From assembly GCF_000150275.1 (NCBI RefSeq), contig NW_002060958.1, positions 628,272 to 692,271 of the forward strand: a stretch of 64,000 nucleotides of DNA, given 5' to 3'. Origin of the DNA: Trichoplax adhaerens (taxonomy: Eukaryota; Placozoa; Uniplacotomia; Trichoplacea; Trichoplacidae). Position 1 is the stretch's first letter, and each line of letters opens with the position of its first letter. The notes under the pieces are model-generated. The model was not told the origin of the DNA. It was given only the letters and a program-made list of their open reading frames with translations, and ran no database searches. Positions 35,801-46,659 of the stretch are shown here, piece by piece. A program made the translations under genes and the position numbers.

Positions 35801-37546
35801 ACCGTAGACTTTAATATTTTAATCTCTACTGCAGTATATCACTTTCATAGTAGTAGATTGTAGCGTTATAGGCTAGTACAGCAGATTTCAACTATATTTT
35901 ATAATTACAACAGTCCTGATCGGCTAGTCTAACATTTACTGTTATTACATTACACATCACAACAAATTGGTGTAACTATTTGCTCATGATGGGGAAGCCA
36001 TTAACCGATTACTGCGAAAATTTAGGATTTAACCCCAAAAGTCTCGACAACAGAACCTTTCAATTTTTCTTTGTCGCCCAATTTATTCATCTGCAAATAA
36101 TATTGCTGACTTGAAATTCTGAAATTACTACTTGCAGCAGTTAAAGTGGACTGGCAAACTTAACTAGCTTTCGCTTAAGCTTATTTTTTGTCAGCTAGTT
36201 ACAATTCGTCATTATTTATCAAAAACATATTAGACACTTTTATTTCAATAGATGTTCATGCGGAAATGGGAATGCTTTTTTTGTTATGATAGTCTGATTT
36301 AGAATTTGATTTTGCTCAAGCTCTAATTCAGTACTATGCAGTCGTCGGAAGCATCTTATAAAATAATCAGTAGATACATTTTATGGAAAGAATTGTTCTT
36401 AATTATTCGCTTATGTTTTAATTTATGCGTATGCATTAACTACGAATTATGCTTTTTACAGTTTCACCAGCGAAATTGCAGTATCACAGACACATAATTT
36501 ATCAGATAATTGTAATTCTGGATGTTATTGTGATTCCGAAACTTTCAAGCCTGTTTGCGATCTCTCGACTGGAATCACGTATTTTTCACCTTGTTATGCT
36601 GGATGTACCTCTAAAGGAATAGATTTTAATAACGGACAGCAGGTAATTGTAAAATTTAATCAATACAGCCTGTTATATCCTAAATGTCAGCATGATCGAA
36701 GCTTGATGGTAATATTGCTTATCAAAGGACATTTACTTGACATCGACAGGTCTCAAGACTTTTTATTAGAGGCCAAAATAAATTCTACATTACCGATTGC
36801 CATCTCTCCATAACTCTAGCTCTATTTTTTTTAATTTGGATTTGCGCAGGTATTTGGTAATTGCAGCTGTTTAAGCACTAATACGAATGCCATGAGAAAT
36901 CATACTCAGTCTTTGGATGTAGTTTTGAATTATTGTCCAAAAGAATGCAATGCTCTCATTCCTTTTATTATCATGGGAATAATATTTGCATTTTTGGTTT
37001 ATTGCAGTCTCATACCTTCATATCAAGTTATCTTGAGGTTAATAGAAACTCCATTTTCATTCCTTACAATTTATATAACACGCTAAGAAGTAAAAAATTA
37101 AAAATTTTATCTTTCAAAATAGGTGCGTTCCGGAGAGTCAGCGACCATTAGCTCTCGCTGTTCAATGGGTATTTATCCAGTGTTTAGCGAATATTCCAGG
37201 TCCAATTTTACTCGGAACTTTCATCGATGGTGCATGCTCTCTGTGGGAAGTTCAAAACGGAGAGAGAGCTTTCTGTTGGATATACGACAATCAGTTACTC
37301 GCATATGGATTAGCTGGTGTTATATTAGCTATGAGGATATTTTCTGCAATTTTTTCGATATTAGCATGGTATTTTTTAAAACGTGATATCAAAAAATACT
37401 CTGGAATAGAGAAGGAAAACATCAAAGATGATCATGAAGCGGATGAAAAGGAGCCGGAAAATAATATTATTAAGCCATCTAGTTCAAATCAAAATATGGT
37501 TGAAACAACATCTAAGTTGAACGGATTCACTGAAACTTTAGTATAA
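32815..37546 (+). CDS. organic anion transporter polypeptide (SLCO/OATP family), copy 1
   Basis: Six exons: 32815-33574, 33667-34079, 34390-34544, 36462-36642, 36850-37037, 37123-37546; 706 residues, the usual OATP length. OATPs are plasma-membrane carriers with 12 TM helices that take up amphipathic organic anions. Exon 1 holds a charged cytoplasmic tail and about the first five helices (FNIHPDWLQVFNNRKWLAF, SGYESSIVSTLQRGFG). Exon 2 starts with a divergent OATP signature, NPNWIGAWWLGY. Exon 3 has GGGYMKYKKLK and CPRTLIAGV. Exons 4 and 5 carry the Kazal-like extracellular loop (CNSGCYCD, KPVCD, TYFSPCYAGC, GNCSC, CPKEC). Exon 6 has RCVPESQRPLALAVQWVF, the last helices and an acidic, Ser-rich tail. 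ATG 32815 is chosen; a GTG 18 bases upstream is in frame but not a plausible start. All junctions are GT/AG and in frame. Substrate unknown. Confidence 0.95.
34545..36461 (+). other. long intron 3 of OATP copy 1
   Basis: The only long intron of this gene (1.9 kb against 92-310 bases for the others); the matching intron of OATP copy 2 is about 210 bases. I see no gene or known repeat in it; the extra length may be an old insertion. Confidence 0.7.
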
Positions 37547-38300
37547 TGTTAATGTGGTAAATTAAAATTTTAATTTTAAAATTACAACGTTATCCTTTTT
37601 GGCAAGCTATGCAAACCCAATGGTATTTAATCCTAATACACTACGTCTACCTGAATGTGAAAGAATGCAATAGTAAAAACTTTTGCATTATGGTCAGAAG
37701 ACCATTAATTAATTTTTCATTTGATGCAATGATATATACTTAGATGAAAATATCTTGGCAGATAAAATTTTGGACATAACCCTATACTATCCAATCAGTA
37801 AAAAGTAGAATCAAGTCAGCAGACCTGTAAACATTTGTGGTTTATTGCGGCTTATTATTACATCTATATTGCTTGTAGTCAAGATATTCCTTTCGATCTG
37901 AGTATTCTACGATGAACTTTCACTTGTTGGAGCAAATTAATTCAAGTGTAATCCATTTTTTTTGCATTCTTCTTTATTATAAAACAGCACAATTTCAATA
38001 ATTAAGGTGTTTTTCATCTGCAGCTATTACCCTTATATTAGTACTACATACAATTTTAATAACATTTTATGAATAATACAATTATTATAATAATTCTCAC
38101 ACTCTATTGTTAATTATATATAATTACCGTTAATATAAAGCTAAAATTAGAAATAAGATAGCTGTCTTGAGTTTTAATTGTCACTATAATTAGAATTCAC
38201 ACTGGAATCTACAACAAGTACACCTTTTGTTACTTTAAGTACCAATAATTCAAGTTTATGCCGATTTAGTTTAAATTGACTGAGTTTTTCCGTCAAGTTA

Positions 38301-38480
38301 GGGTTCATTTCGTCTAAAGAGGTAGAGGTTATGATTACTGTTCATTCTGACGATAGGAGATCGTCCGTGCTTAGAGTAGGACTTGATAATGTCAGGGAGG
38401 ATAAATCCGATACAACACTCATAAAATAGTTTTTACTATATCCTCGTTACAAATTTCGATTTGTTACACACCGTAACTGT
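38301..38480 (+). repeat. dispersed repeat E, copy 2
   Basis: Diverged copy of 1201-1395; see the shared words GGGTTCA, GACGATAGGAGATCG, GTCAGGGAGGATAAA and CAAATTTCGATTTG. It runs directly into a local tandem duplication. Confidence 0.6.
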
Positions 38481-38770
38481 ATCACAGGAAATATCTTCAT
38501 TCATTTTAAGAAGCCATCCATTCAGATTATTCAGTGACGGATGATCAAATGCTAGCAAGTATTGAACTGAATGTAAAGAAATTACTTTTCTCTCGATTTT
38601 TTACAATTTTATACTAATTATCTATTTATATTAGTACATCATCTATTCGGCAATCTTCTATGACAATTCCAACCCTAACTGCTTCGCAGGAAATACTTTA
38701 GTTCATTTTAGACGCTAGACATTAACGACCGAGTCACGGATGATGAAATGCCCGCAAGCAGGTAATGTAC
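38476..38770 (+). repeat. local tandem duplication, two units about 195 bp apart
   Basis: Bases 38476-38575 (CGTAACTGTATCACAGGAAAT then GTGACGGATGATCAAATGC) recur at 38670-38765 (CCTAACTGCTTCGCAGGAAAT then GTCACGGATGATGAAATGC, .CAAGCA). Diverged, non-coding. Confidence 0.5.
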
Positions 38771-39213
38771 TGTACATACTGTAGAGTACAGTACTTTCTG
38801 TATATTGTACTGTATAGGATGTACTGTAAGGCAACGTTGCGATTGCGCAGTTTCATTACTATTGATAGGGTATGAACTTTTGTCAACGGATTTTGACTCA
38901 TCGGTACTGTTTCTCATAGTCCTGTACTATTCTGTACAATACAGTACCATGGACTATAGTACAGTATTAGCAAATACTAAAGTTACTGTAGTGTATACTT
39001 GGACCTGAAACTCTCCTCGGATGGACGGACCTTGCATATCAGATAAGGGCGAAACTATCGTACTGTTATCTCATAGTACTGCACTGTACTGTACAATACA
39101 GTACCATCGACGACAGTAGAGTACTAGCAAATACTATACTGTATACTTGGAGCTGCAACTCCCCGCGGATGGACGGACTTTTCAGATAAGGGCGAAAATG
39201 TCGAAAAACAGTT
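38760..39213. repeat. palindromic GTACTGTA array with a 157-bp tandem duplication
   Basis: Dominated by self-complementary words such as GTACTGTACATACTGTA and TGTACAATACAGTACCAT. Two units start near 38900 and 39057 and share, in order, CTGTACAATACAGTACCAT, AGCAAATACTA, GTATACTTGGA, CGGATGGACGGAC and CAGATAAGGGCGAAA. A similar word set occurs at 16678-16770. Confidence 0.6.
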
Positions 39214-39620
39214 TACTCAGTATAATGTAGAGTGTAGATCTATCGTATCTATTTTCTAAATCGATCGTATTCATTTGAATAACGTTCATGATCTAAATTG
39301 ATTGCTTCTAAGCAGAACTTAGTAAGAGACAATGGAATGCAACGTAATATTACTTCATTTAGATCAATGCAATCCATATTCAGAATCGACTGCCTGCTTC
39401 CAAAAGTACTGGTCATAATGAAGTGTTGGACACAATTTATTGACAAAGTAGGCCCAATGTCTGTCCGTCCAAAGAAGTTGCAAGTCCATGGATTCTTTCT
39501 AGTACATCGATCGAGTTAGCTAGTTCATCAATTAAGTCGCAAGTTTCCAATGTGGAGCGAAATGTTGAGCGAATAGGCCCAATGGAGGTTTATTCGATAA
39601 TTAGAGCAACCCTACTGATT

Positions 39621-40078
39621 GATCATCCAATTTAATCTCGTACAAGCAGGCGGATCATGAGCATTAGACCTTCGAATTTACACGCACTTGATCCAAGCAA
39701 CCGTACTATTCGTATTCTCCCCCAAGAATTTGACCCCTAATATAAGGCTTATTGTTCTTGGTTGAAAGTTCATGCATTGTGCTCAAACAGGGGGCCCTGT
39801 TTACACGACTATATTCGACAAAGATTGTGGCATTGAATAGAAGAAGTAAGGCATAAAAAAATCAGAATACGTACATTGGGACAAAATTGGGCATATTGAC
39901 CATCTATCATTTGCTTTAGGGTCGGCGAATTGAGCGACGGTGTTTAAATTAGGCTGTGTTGTACCATCCCATTATTCAGGAAAGATAGAAATATTGGAAA
40001 TGTGAGCTGGAGCCCAACTTTGATTTGTGATTGGCTTGGTGGATATTATTATTTTTTACAATCGCAAAATTAATATTG
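39621..40078 (+). pseudogene. coding-like relic, unidentified
   Basis: One plus-strand frame has fewer stops than expected for this DNA and protein-like stretches between them: IMSIRPSNLHALDPSNRT, AYCSWLKVHALCSNRGPC, EEVRHKKIRIRTLGQNW and SWSPTLICDWLGGYYYF. Stops lie near 39738, 39836, 39897 and 39948. The region is also less AT-rich than its surroundings. It may be a decayed transposase or host exon; I do not recognise a family. Confidence 0.2.
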
Positions 40079-40139
40079 AATTTGAAGCCTTATTATCAGT
40101 TTCATTGGAAGGAGTAATTAGGAGATTGTGAGTGTTAAA

Positions 40140-43100
40140 ATGGACACAGAAGTCAATTTTGGGTCATCGTCAGATGATGAAATGAAAGAACAGAAAACTG
40201 AGCGTAGAGGCTCTCAGTTACCACCAGATCAACGTTTTGGTTGCTTTAATTTTCACCCAAATTGGTTACAAGTATTTAACCATCATTTATGTTTGGCATT
40301 CTGGATTGGTATTTGTCAACTTTTTTATGGTTTTATCACCACTGGTTATGATGCAAGTATAGTTTCCACTATACAGAAAGGATTTGGTTTGAGTAGTGCT
40401 GATATTGGTGGCACAACGGTCTGCTATAGCATAGCGCAGTCAGTATTCGGTATCATTATATCACATAAAGCGGCACATTCTCATAAAGGAAAATGGCTTG
40501 GTTTAACTGGACTCATCACTGCCGCTGGATGCATCGTTTATATTTTGCCTCATCTTGTAACTCCCAGTTACAGCACTTTAGATTCATATCAGCTTTACGA
40601 CAATCAATCTGATTTTTGCTTGGAACATAATAGGTCGATTCCTAATGTCTGTCAGCAACAGAATATAAGCAAAGGAGTATACCTTTTTATTTTCTGTATT
40701 GGTCAATTTGTCTTGGGTGCCGGTACGTCTATTCTCGCTACAGTCGGTTGGTCTTATTTAGATGAAAGCGTTAGCCCAGATATATCTCCAGTATTTACTG
40801 GTATCAATGTAAGTATAATCGGATTAAGTACTGCTTTTGGCTTTGCTTTTGGAGGGACGGCTTTGGATTTATACGTCTATTGGCCTTTTAGAAAGCCAGG
40901 TAAGACACCGTAATCACATTCAATGTAGTTGAATGTTGTTGATATAATTAAGCAATAAGTGCAGAAATTTCTTACAATGTTATGTTAGAACTGTTACGTT
41001 AGGATTTAAAAACAGAAAATATTCAATATTCGAGATAGTACTGAAACACTACAACAGTATTACCAACTGCTAATGTAAGATTAGCTAGCCCATAAACCTA
41101 TTTAAAAAGTAGACCCTTGGCATAAATATGATCATTATACGCGTACATCATTGCCACTATGTACTGTGGTATTACAGCATTGAACGAATTAAGGATGGCA
41201 TGGATGAAAATATTAAGCTTCTTCAATTAAATTCTACCTTAGAAATGGTAGCAACTTCTTAATTTAAGATCCCAAGTCCTCATTCTTTATCGAGCTAGAC
41301 TTTGTAGGCTATATATGATTCCCAATTAAGTTTTAATACCATCCATGGTAGAGTAATATTAGCGGTTATGCAGCGTAAATTAAAATAAAATATATTTTTG
41401 ATACTCTTCAATCAATATGAAAAAATTACTGTAAATGATACTGATTTATGTTACTTAGGCCCGGGATTGACACCAAATAATCCAAACTGGATTGGTGCTT
41501 GGTGGCTTGGTTACGTCCTTACCGGTATATGTGTGGCAATAGGTTCGATACCAATGTTCGCTTTTCCTCGCCATTTGCCAAATTATGAACTGTATAAGAA
41601 ACAACGTAAAGAGCAGGCTATTGGTAAATCAAGCGTTGATAAACAGTATGGCACAAATCTGAAAGAAATTATACCAGCATGTAAAGAGTTGTTATGCAAT
41701 TTACCCTATGTATGCACTACATTAAGTCTAGTAGGGCATCTTATAGTGCTAGCTGGTATGGGAACATTCCTTCCAAAGTATTTGGAAGCACAGTACGGAA
41801 TAAGTGCAGCCGATGCGAGTATGTATTCTGGCCTAATAATCGTTATAGGAATGCTGCTTGGAGTTATACTGGTATGTTAATTGATGGTCTTAATGCTAGT
41901 TAGTAGAAATTGCCGAGCTAGTTTGTTCTGTAGTTAAAGATACAGTATTAAGAGAATAAGCTCATTTAACGATTAAGCATCTTACACATTATCTTGATTA
42001 ATACAATTTTGTGTAGTTTTTGAACATCAGAAAATTGAATCGATTTGCAAATCATTTTCTATAACTATGTTGCTATACGTTTATACACTCAGGTAGGGAT
42101 ACTCCTGAAGAAAAAGAAATTAGGCGTTTTAATGTTGGCAAAATATAACTGGATGGCTTGTTGTTTAAGTATACTGACTGCATTCGCGTTTATCATTACG
42201 AGATGTCCAAGTACAGCTATTGCTGGAGTAAATGTTTCTTATTTCAAGTAATTGCTAAATAATAGAAAGAGCACTGTAACTAAAAGTTTTATATCATTTT
42301 AATTATTTTTACTATTAGTTTAAGATGAAATAGTGCGAATTTATTTTAAATAACAAGCATGGATGCATATTTGCGAAATTACATTAACAATTAGCCGTAA
42401 AATTAAGTTATCTTGGCATAATCTCGTTTATTAATTTGCTATCATAACCCTGTTTAGTGATACTTCCGCTAAAGGCACTAATCACCTGGCCTATAATCTG
42501 AGTATTGAATGTAATCTTGGCTGTCACTGTAGCACCGATAATTTTAAACCAGTATGCGATCAAAGAACTGGAATAACATACTTTTCGCCTTGTTATGCCG
42601 GTTGTTTATCTGGCAATGATAGCATAGCAAAAGAGGAGGTCAGTTAAATAAAATCAACTAATAAGGTTATGGTAAATCAACGAATTAATAGCATTTTTAA
42701 GATATGCATCAAAACTTAGCAATTGCTTCATTATATAAGCTTGAAAGCAGCCGTTCCCTAATTATTTTTGTTATATTTTAGATCTTTTACAATTGTAGTT
42801 GTCTAAGTGGTTGGAATTTAATGAACAACAGCGACGCAATTTCTCAACATGTTATAATGAATTATTGTCCGAAGCCCTGCAATGCCTTAATTCCATTTTT
42901 AATTTTAGGGACTTTATTTGCTTTTCTAGTCTTCTGCACACTAATACCTTCATTTCAAATTATCTTTCGGTAAGTTAAAATTAATGCGAGATGATGTCAT
43001 CATCATAGTGTAATCCTGATATAATTAAAATATTATCTGAACTATAAGGATACATAATCTCATGCTAATTAAAGTAATATCAATTTAGCTGCGTCCCAGA

Positions 43101-43500
43101 GAGCCAACGTTCACTTGCTCTAGCTATAGAGAAGGCAATTATCTTGGTTTTAGCGACTACGCCAGGTCCTATTATAATGGGTGCATTTATTGATAGCGCC
43201 TGTAATTTATGGAAAGAAGACTGTGGTGAAAGAAAGTTCTGTTGGATATATGACAGTCATTCCTTGGCATTAGCTATAACTGGTGTTCTTGCAATTATGA
43301 AAGTGTTCTCAACGATCTTTTCCTTTCTAACATATTACTTCATGAAACGTGATATTGAACGATATGAAGTAGGAGATGAACAGACGATTATAAATGAAAA
43401 CTTGAGTAGTGCAAGTAAAGATGATCAATCCTTTCATGAGCATCCTTTACTACAACCTGAAGATATTTCCAATGATTTAGAGAAATCAGTGGTATTTTAA
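40140..43500 (+). CDS. organic anion transporter polypeptide (SLCO/OATP family), copy 2
   Basis: Six exons: 40140-40899, 41459-41871, 42093-42247, 42458-42638, 42782-42969, 43089-43500; 702 residues. Exons 1-5 have the same lengths as in copy 1 (760, 413, 155, 181, 188 bp), so the two are a tandem gene duplication with conserved structure. Signatures: FNFHPNWLQVFN, TTGYDASIVSTIQKGFG, NPNWIGAWWLGY at the start of exon 2, CPSTAIAGV, a Kazal-like loop over exons 4-5 (CNLGCHCS, KPVCD, TYFSPCYAGC, YNCSC, CPKPC) and RCVPESQRSLALAI. The N-terminal tail is acidic and Ser-rich with RRGS, a possible kinase site. ATG 40140 is the first ATG; upstream in-frame GTG is rejected. The protein differs clearly from copy 1, so the duplication is not recent. 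Substrate unknown. Confidence 0.95.
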
Positions 43501-44030
43501 GCTTAAAATGCATTATAATTTCGTTTCTATGTGATGGAGTCCACACCATTTGCTATGCATGATTGTGTGACAACCTTATTTTATTCTAAGAATAGATAGG
43601 CTGCATGAAGTAAGCATTTAATGGCGCAATAGATGATATCTGTACGCCTAATAGCGTTATATTAATGCAGCAGAGAATGAATTTAAGATTATAAAATCTT
43701 ACAGTAATCTGTAATACTTAATATGGAATACAGTAATTTTGTTTCATGTTAAAGTCATGGAATAAGTTTATAAGACACTCCCAATGCAGTGCTATATTTT
43801 GTACTAAACATAGTATTCGATAAAACTTCTGTTGCTTCAGTAAGAAATTCGTAAAGGCCTAAAAATTAAAAAAAGCGGTATATAACCATCTAACGTGTCA
43901 TCAAAACTAAGGGGTGCTGTACTCCAGCAATACTGAATAAATGAAGTTCGATAGGTATCAGATCAAGACTTCATAACCTGCTGTTTCTATGTATACAGAT
44001 TCGTAACTACAAATAAAATCAATGGGCGGC

Positions 44031-44707
44031 TGTTACAAAACAGCTTTGCAACAAGATAGCGTAATGCAGGATCAATCAGTCGATTCCCTGAACCACGTAT
44101 CAGGGAGCAGTATCTACTATTTCAGGAACACTTTTCCCATACTAGTAGACTACAAAAAGACTTAGACACCTCGTATCTTACGTTAAACACTAATCATAAG
44201 AACTAACTTTATCATACGATTTATCACATTTATATACTCTTTTACAATAGCAAAGACATCCTAGTTAGTAATATCAACGTTGAAACCTGATAATGAATCA
44301 CAAGCTGATTTTATCTACTGCTACCTAATGAAGACAACAGTATTCACGAACATAGACATCGAATGACTAATACAAAATTGTCGGATTACAATATGTCCTA
44401 TCACGGAACATTCCTACGATAATCTACAATGCACCATAAGTAAATTATAATCACAGTGATTTGAATTATAAGAAGACTAGTGCAAACTCCCGTCGCTTTG
44501 CTGACGGTTAACGATAATGTGCTCATTTAACAGATAGTATTACCATTTGATAGACCGGTCAGAGGTTCAGTAACTTTTTACCGTGTACTTAGACCTGTCA
44601 GAGGTTCAGTAACTTTATACCTTGTATATAAGGGTAAATCAACAAAATTATCCTAACGTAGATGTTTCTACTATAATCTCGATATTACAGTGTATAACAC
44701 TGTAACA
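44031..44707 (+). repeat. dispersed repeat A, copy 2, carrying repeat B
   Basis: Starts TGTTACAAAACAGCTTTGC and ends GTGTATAACACTGTAACA. Very similar to the copy at 20694 except that about 110 bases (equivalent of 21138-21250) are replaced by repeat B (44471-44626). The nesting orders the two insertions: B entered after A was in place. Confidence 0.75.
44471..44626 (+). repeat. dispersed repeat B, copy 2, inside repeat A
   Basis: Matches 16582-16697, including the CCGTC-8-GACGG hairpin. Its last part (AGACC.GTCAGAGGTTCAG) is duplicated in tandem, at about 44551-44582 and 44591-44622, which the copy at 16582 lacks. Confidence 0.65.
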
Positions 44708-45352
44708 AATACTTATAATTTCAGTACGTTTATAGAGTGTTATGATTACGATTATTGAAAGTCTTTTATTGAAATAAGCACCATCATCTCTACTTCCTTC
44801 ACAGATGACTCAAACTTAAAAGATATTTGTTTCATCGATTGCATAAGTGTTTTTACTAGCTGGAATCTTTTATTAGACGTCCATATCGTGACTATCTATC
44901 ACAAACATTATGATTGATGAAATGCATAATAGAAACATTTGCAAGCTTTTACTAGTAAATAATAATAACGATATCTGCAATAGTACTTAGTTATGGGCTA
45001 CAAATCCACAAAATAGTCAGGCAGTAGACAAAGTAGCCGTTCGCAACTTAATTATATATATTTGAAATATATGAATTAAAATTGTCTGCATGCTTTAAAA
45101 ATCTTCAACTATATCTAAAAGTGCTTTACTGCATACAGTTGTAAGTGTACTTTAGGAATGCAAGCATAAAATTAACGTGCTGGCAAATTGAAATATTTTG
45201 GAAGACGATTTAGCTCCAAAAATTAATTTTTGCATCTGCAAATTCATTTATAAATATTTTAACTGCCAGTACTGCTGACAATCAGTTTGCATAAAATGTA
45301 AGAATATTATCAGATGGAATATATTCATATTTATTCTAAATATTTTATATTA

Positions 45353-45473
45353 CTAGTCTTCTATAGCATTAAAAGAGGCGATAACTTCCTTTAAAAGTAG
45401 GCAAGATTTAGCAGCAGCTCGTGATGAAAAGCAAAATGTGATGGCATGGTCTGCTTCGATAACAGTCTTCCTT
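45353..45473 (-). pseudogene. duplicated fragment of the LRR-receptor C-terminal tail and 3' UTR
   Basis: On the minus strand this matches the last coding bases and 3' flank of the receptor exon ending at 45573, shifted by 220 bases. Shared words include ACCATGCCATCA against ACCAAGCCATCA, GCT.AATCTTGC against ACTAAATCTAGC, and GAAGACTAG at both ends. The fragment has frameshifts and an internal TAA, and contains no transmembrane part. The duplicated unit with its flank spans about 45255-45473. Confidence 0.65.
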
Positions 45474-45572
45474 CAGTAAATACTGTAAATAATTGCTAGT
45501 AATGCTGACAATAGCTTTATATCAATTGTAATACATTTAAATTTACTGTAATTTTAAATATTTTTTGTATCG

Positions 45573-46659
45573 CTAGTCTTCTACAGTATTGACAAACGTA
45601 ACAAGTTGCATTGAAAGCACGCTAGATTTAGTTACAGCTTGTGATGAGAATGCCGATTTTGATGGCTTGGTCTTTTTGGATAAAAAAGTTCTTTTGAGTA
45701 CTTTAATGCTAGTCAAAGTGTAGAGGAAAGGATTTATAGCAGAATTTAGAGGCAGTGTAAATGTAGCAATAAATTGTAATGTAATTGTGTCAACTTTGCC
45801 TTCTAGTATGAGCCCAGAAATAGTAATATAAAGATACGGTAGCCAAGAAATTAAATCACTTATTAATATTAACGACAAACGTATCGCCAATATTTTGTTA
45901 TCGTTTAGAGATGACTTTCGTATTCCCTTACTACTTTGTTGTACTGCCATGAAGATGCGAGTATATAAGGCAATCATTATTATCCACACTATAACTGTTA
46001 TTGACAAATATGAAATCATCCATGTCGCATTAAATATACCGCGATAATTATTTGGCATGCACATACTATTATAGGCGTAGATCCTAAGATGTCCCGGCTG
46101 ATTTATACTAAACATAACTGGAATGCTAGAGAACGAGATAATTACTAGCCATACCAGTCCAAGAGTGATTCTAGCAACTTTCAGAGATAAATTAGCAGTA
46201 GAGAAAGGATAAGCAATGCAAATAAATCTATCAACACTAATGATAGCCATAATAAGAACCGACATTAGTGTTGATATTATTACTAGAAGGCAAGCGATAT
46301 GACAACCAGGATTCGATAGCCAATTTTCGGAATGTAATCCAAAATCACCATCAGAATAAATTAAATTTGCTATCCCAATAGTTAATAGATAAATAGACAT
46401 AATAAGATCTGATATTGCTAGATTACTTATGAGAAACGTTGGTACAAGATTGCTCTTGATTGACTTTGAATAGTGATTTTGTAATAAAACTATAATGTTC
46501 CCAATTAAAGCTAACGATCCAACTATCCAAACAAAAGCATCCAGAGATGCATGAGCTAATAAATAACTGCAAGACGAAAGGGTATCGGCAAACATACTTG
46601 GTTGGCAAGTCTTAACTTTACCAGGAACCATACAACAAAGATAATCTCGCCCAGATAGC
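45573..46659 (-). CDS. LRR-receptor exon 34: hinge and 7TM domain, terminal exon
   Basis: 361 residues. The exon begins after TTTTAG with SGRDYLCCMVPGKVKTCQP, the cysteine-rich hinge (CC then a third Cys) of LGR receptors, so it extends 28 bases beyond the first ATG (46631). TM1 follows DAFVWIVGSLALIGN; TM2 has NLAISDLIMSIYLL with Asp 2.50; a Cys pair links TM3 (PGCHIACLL) and loop 2 (NSMCMPN); TM3 ends SVDRFICIAYPF; TM5 region SYLSITVIVWIIM with N-glycosylation site NAT before it; TM6 RLSLILISDLISWLPYL; TM7 TLPLNSAINPFLYTLT. The cytoplasmic tail is short, Lys/Ser-rich and ends VNTVED-stop. It would couple to G proteins; ligand unknown. Confidence 0.95.

Larger units (their letters stand above)
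37547..40139. other. intergenic DNA between the tandem OATP genes
   Basis: Contains repeat E (38301-38480), a local tandem duplication (38476-38770), a palindromic GTACTGTA tandem array (38760-39213) and a coding-like relic with stops (39621-40078). Two overlapping open frames on opposite strands at 39249-39519 are mutually exclusive and unsupported. Confidence 0.55.
43501..45572. other. convergent intergenic region between OATP copy 2 and the LRR receptor
   Basis: Both flanking genes end here. It contains repeat A copy 2 with repeat B inserted (44031-44707) and a duplicated fragment of the receptor's 3' end (45255-45473). No other gene is visible. Confidence 0.6.
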
